Shown: piece by piece, positions 60,843-64,000 of the stretch
How positions within the stretch are numbered: the first letter of the stretch is position 1
Layout of the letters: the number at the start of each line of letters is the position of its first letter
Origin: Oopsacas minuta
Lineage: Eukaryota; Porifera; Hexactinellida; Lyssacinosida; Leucopsacidae
Assembly: GCA_024704765.1 (NCBI GenBank)
Contig: JAKMXF010000210.1
Location: 124,001 to 188,000, forward strand
Length of the DNA: 64,000 bases
Reading direction: 5' to 3'
Notes under the pieces: model-generated
Told to the model about the DNA's origin: nothing
Database searches by the model: none
What the model saw: only the letters and a program-made list of their open reading frames with translations
Program-made: the position numbers and the translations under genes

Positions 60843-62324
60843 ATGACAAATATATCAACTGCAGAAAAGATAATCGAATGGTCCGTCCTGGGAAATATAT
60901 CTAGTTTGAATTTAAACTGCAGTGATCTGTACACACTTCCTCCCTCTCTATTCCAGCCTTATTTTCAATTCAAACTTAAGGAGCTATATGCTAAGGTGTA
61001 TTTATTATGTAGACACATGTTGTACTAGTTCGTATGATCCTAGAAGTCGTTTATTGTTTACGTATACAATTACATTTTATATAGTTTTGATTCATAGGGA
61101 AACAAACTTGAAGAGTTACCCGATCAACTCTCCTTCTTGATGAACCTCTCTGTGTTACACGTTCCTAATAACAGAATACAGTTTATATCAGATAAACTAT
61201 CCCTACCTAAATCATTGAGCAAACTATGTATCAGTCAGAATAATCTGAAGTCTATTCCAGATTCTTTTGAATCACTTACAAATCTTGAAGTTAGTATTTA
61301 GTTTTGTATATATTTATTGTATTTATTTTCCGATATACAGGTATTTGAAGCAGATAGAAATTGCATTAAGATAATTCCTAAGTCTCTATCCACACTACCC
61401 AAACTCCATACACTTAATCTGTCTCAGAATTTAATTCGTAATATACCTACTTCTATTTCCTCAGCTAACAGCTTGGAAGTTCTCATTTTAGGTGAGTCTT
61501 TGGTAAAAATAAACCTGTTTGCATTGTTCTAAAAATTTGTTATACATTTTGTATTTCATTCTTAGATTCAAATCGCATCATAATGTTACCACCACAGATA
61601 TGTCTCTTGCCCCGATTAAGCATACTTTCTCTATGTTCAAATTCTATACAAGCTCTTCCTCATAATATACATGCTGCTACACAGTTATCTCAGTTACTGG
61701 TTGATAATAATCCTACACTTAGCTCGTTACCTGGTTCAATATTAATGTTAGAGTTGGATATTATCGGGTTGAATGGGTGTGGTGGTGTAATATTTGATCC
61801 TCTAAGAGATCACACTCACATAGAGCAATATAATCTCAGTCTAAAGGCACTCTGTTTAAATCGGTGATTACTTTAAATTACTTTAATTAACTGATTTATG
61901 ATATTGTCCGAATAATTCGAATATTTAATATTTCATTATCTCTGAATTAATTATTGAAATTATCTATCTTTTCTGAAGAGTACCAATTGAACAAATACGC
62001 CAGTTACTTACGGATCCTCTTTTCATTTGGTTATGTCTTTCTTATAGTTTATGCCAATGGTTGGATGATCCAAAGTTAACCGATAATTCACCATTTTCAG
62101 AATTATTTGGTATACCAAAATGGATAGCCAGTAAACTGAGTATACAAGGATATTGTTATTCTTGTCGTAAACCATTCTACTTACCGAGAGTGCTGCTTGT
62201 TACACATCATTTCAAATATCATCTATTTCCTCAATTCACATTTCCAGGTCATAGGAAACCGATCAAATTAACATTCACTTTCTGCAGTATTCAATGTGTT
62301 AATAATTATGGTCAACTATTTTAG
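60843..62324 (+). CDS. LRR protein, LRRC58-like, five exons
   Basis: 379 residues from exons 60843-60995, 61098-61289, 61341-61491, 61566-61863 and 61979-62324, all in phase. Leucine-rich repeats occupy about 20-260: LSSLNLNCSDLYTLPPSLF, LSVLHVPNNRIQFISDKL, LCISQNNLKSIPDSFESL, VFEADRNCIKIIPKSL, LNLSQNLIRNIPTSI, LSLCSNSIQALPHNI. They are followed by a helical region (IRQLLTDPLF) and a cysteine-containing carboxy-terminal domain (YCYSCRKPFYLPR, then CSIQCVNNYG). Overall length and LRR-plus-Cys tail agree with LRRC58 (371 residues), a CUL2 ligase receptor, but individual residues were not aligned. Exon phases are good evidence for the gene model. Confidence 0.68.
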
Positions 62325-62510
62325 AATAATGTTTATTGTATGTAACAAAAGGTTTGTTCCATTATGTGCTGTTATATATATATAATATATACGATAATAT
62401 TTATTTTCACAGTACGCATAACCTTAACTCATTCAGTCACCTGTAGAGGTGATATTAGTATATTAATTTCTATATTTTGTAATTTGTCTTATTTCAATTA
62501 GTTTTGATCT

Positions 62511-63116
62511 ATGTGTTCAAATTTTATCTTTTTGCTGATATTAACTTCACTTAATACTCGTTTAACTAATGCAAATTGTGAAAATAGAACAGTTTGCTTG
62601 GACTCCAGTATTCTGAATGGAAGTACTACATCCCTGGTAGATTGTATTGATTCTGAGTGTGTTTGTTTGAGTGAATGTTTTGAATTGAACCTTACATCGA
62701 AAAGTTGTTTCTTACAAACTAGTTCTTGTTATTTATACTCTCTGTCAGATGACACATGTCACTCAACAGCACCTTCCTGGGTGACAGCTTTCATTCTGAG
62801 TCTGCTATTCGGAACGACAGGAGCTGATAACTTCTACATCAACCGATTCGACTATGCAATTCCTCAACTTTTGCTGTTTCTATCTCCTCTCTGTGGTTGT
62901 TTTACTCTCTGCTCTTACTGCTACTGTGCAATGTTTCTCTCCATCAGAAAGAACCTTCGTCCTATTTCTATGTGTCTTAACGTAACAGCTCTTATACTGG
63001 CTAGTCTAGCAGCTATTATATTACCGCTTATCACCACTTCTTGGAATATATTCGATATATTTATGTTTGGTTTCAACGCTCATTTTGATAGCAACGGTTG
63101 TACACTCAGAAAATAG
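62511..63116 (+). CDS. TM2-domain-like protein, copy 2
   Basis: 201 residues. The ectodomain, TM2 hairpin and third helix are the same protein as copy 1 at 4469-5068 (bases 62564-63047 against 4516-4999). The signal peptide (MCSNFIFLLILTSLNTRLTNA) and the last 23 residues, NIFDIFMFGFNAHFDSNGCT and what follows, are different, and so are the flanks. Short similarities (SND/DSN..C) persist at the very end, showing common ancestry beyond the converted block. Both copies keep intact frames, so both are probably active. Confidence 0.75.
   Translation: MCSNFIFLLILTSLNTRLTNANCENRTVCLDSSILNGSTTSLVDCIDSECVCLSECFELNLTSKSCFLQTSSCYLYSLSDDTCHSTAPSWVTAFILSLLFGTTGADNFYINRFDYAIPQLLLFLSPLCGCFTLCSYCYCAMFLSIRKNLRPISMCLNVTALILASLAAIILPLITTSWNIFDIFMFGFNAHFDSNGCTLRK
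62564..63047 (+). repeat. 484-base near-identical block shared with 4516-4999
   Basis: Partner of the block at 4516-4999. Two synonymous differences only. The edges lie inside the coding regions. Confidence 0.9.
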
Positions 63117-63285
63117 TTTGGACTGTCAATTTATTATATTTTCTTGCATATTTTAGTGTAATTATTTCAATTTTACTTATTATTAACTTTCTTGCTTTAT
63201 CATTCATTCTGTTATACATTTACACTGTACTAAATTTTGTAGAAATGTATCCTCTAATATATATATGAAAAATTCGGTTATTTAG

Positions 63286-63450
63286 GCCTGCGTGGAACCA
63301 TGAGGTTCATTGACCCCTTGGTGGTCCACTACGACTGGAAGGGGTCCATCGGTCCTCAAATTTGTATTACAGTCCATGGGAGGAGTCCACACCATCATCA
63401 TGGGTTAAAATTGGAATAAAGGGTCCACGAGTGAAAAGTTTGCGAACCGC
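63286..63450. mobile_element. hAT-like MITE, 165 bases
   Basis: Ends GCCTGCGTGGAACC and, in reverse, GCGGTTCGCAAACTTTTCAC with GTGGACCC shared near both ends (tggtccac, gggtccac). Flanked by ttatttag (63278-63285) and taatttag (63451-63458), an 8-base target duplication with one change. Related terminal sequence to 1045-1121. Confidence 0.65.
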
Positions 63451-63495
63451 TAATTTAGACGTAATATATTTTGATTAATAATATTGTAGAGTAAT

Positions 63496-64000
63496 ATGAG
63501 TGCAACAGACGATGACATAATGCGTACTCGCCTCATGATTGAGGGAGAGGGCAGTGATTACCGTCGTCTCAACAATCTATTGCGTAGTTTCATGAAATGG
63601 TGTTTGAATGATGATCAGACTCAAGAGGAATCAGAAGCTGCTTACCATCAAATCTTGTTCATACTCAGTCAATGCGAATTCGCTATGGAGAAGATCCAGC
63701 TTTCAGTTGATATGTATGAGAGAGAAAAACAGAACTATCAACTCCTCAGCTCTGAGATCGAGCGAAGAAGAGAGACAGCTGAAAATGAAATCGTGACGTA
63801 TAAAGATCAGCTGGTGGATGCTAGAGAGGTGAGGAGGAACAGACAGGAGTATGATGCGTTAGCTAAGATTATCAACAAATATCCAAACAGGAGAGAAACT
63901 ACAAAAGAGATAGAAAGTCTGGAGCATAGTCTTCTGGATTTGAGTCAAAATAAAGAAAGGCTATCCTTGAAAGTGGAGGAACGGCGAAAAGAATTTTGTT
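63496..64000 (+). CDS. THOC7: THO complex subunit 7, 5' part
   Basis: First 168 residues, open to the window edge. THOC7 is a coiled-coil subunit of THO/TREX, coupling transcription to mRNA export. Family landmarks: DDDIMRTRLMIEGEG, FMKWC, ILSQCEFAMEKI, then RRNRQEYDALAKIINKYPNR, a highly conserved THOC7 block, and a final ERRKEF. About 40 residues should follow. The start ATG follows attgtagagtaat and begins MSATDDDIM, like vertebrate MGAVTDDEVI. No intron is visible in the part present. Confidence 0.93.
   Translation, partial: MSATDDDIMRTRLMIEGEGSDYRRLNNLLRSFMKWCLNDDQTQEESEAAYHQILFILSQCEFAMEKIQLSVDMYEREKQNYQLLSSEIERRRETAENEIVTYKDQLVDAREVRRNRQEYDALAKIINKYPNRRETTKEIESLEHSLLDLSQNKERLSLKVEERRKEFC

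Overview
The window is nuclear DNA from an animal with a very compact, AT-rich genome. Conserved eukaryotic and animal genes sit a few hundred bases apart. Many are intronless, and the introns that exist are mostly 55-100 bases with GT-AG ends. The gene set (ORAI channel, SLMAP, PLK4, a KIBRA-like WW protein, filamin, tetraspanins, MED23, INTS8, MDH1B, LRRC58-like) points to a metazoan. Compactness, short introns and many tiny inverted-repeat elements fit a sponge best, but that is inference; no species call can be made from sequence alone.

Layout. 1-3000: the 3' end of a lysine-ketoglutarate reductase that lacks the usual saccharopine dehydrogenase half, then a divergent two-exon beta-tubulin on the minus strand with a one-base frameshift. 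3269-22070: nine plus-strand genes in a row (unknown zinc-ribbon protein, TM2-domain protein, securin-like, INTS8, METTL15/RsmH, KIBRA-like, PDCD2L, the 15-exon MED23, XPB). A calmodulin-like gene lies antisense inside a MED23 intron. 22470-25367: two minus-strand genes, an unknown coiled-coil protein and PLK4 (frameshifted between its two polo boxes). 25761-64000: about 27 genes, all on the plus strand: coiled-coil protein, MDH1B, POLR2K, three tandem tetraspanins, a double glycosyltransferase, SLMAP with a PPxY membrane protein nested in its intron, LIPT1, CEPT1, an aftiphilin-like protein, a 58-residue membrane microprotein, a claudin/PMP22-like protein, SSR3, TMEM254-like, APEX1, PCYT1, GOSR2-like, CHMP6, an NHL-propeller protein, filamin-like, CHTF8, ORAI, LRRC58-like, a second TM2 protein and the start of THOC7.

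Themes. Most genes are housekeeping: transcription and RNA (MED23, XPB, INTS8, POLR2K, THOC7), Kennedy-pathway phospholipid synthesis (CEPT1, PCYT1), membrane traffic (GOSR2, CHMP6, aftiphilin-like, SSR3), mitochondria (LIPT1, METTL15) and cell division (securin-like, PLK4, CHTF8). Two would-be Hippo regulators (KIBRA-like, SLMAP) are present. No bacterial-style system, CRISPR array or tRNA was seen.

Most notable: (1) the extreme same-strand run, with 82-105-base gaps and a pyrimidine-AG just before many start codons, suggests operon-like expression with trans-splicing or very short 5' UTR introns; (2) two TM2 genes 58 kb apart share a 484-base block with only two synonymous differences but have unrelated ends, as expected from gene conversion; (3) three conserved genes, all minus-strand, each carry one single-base frameshift; (4) several families of short inverted-repeat elements lie between genes and inside introns.
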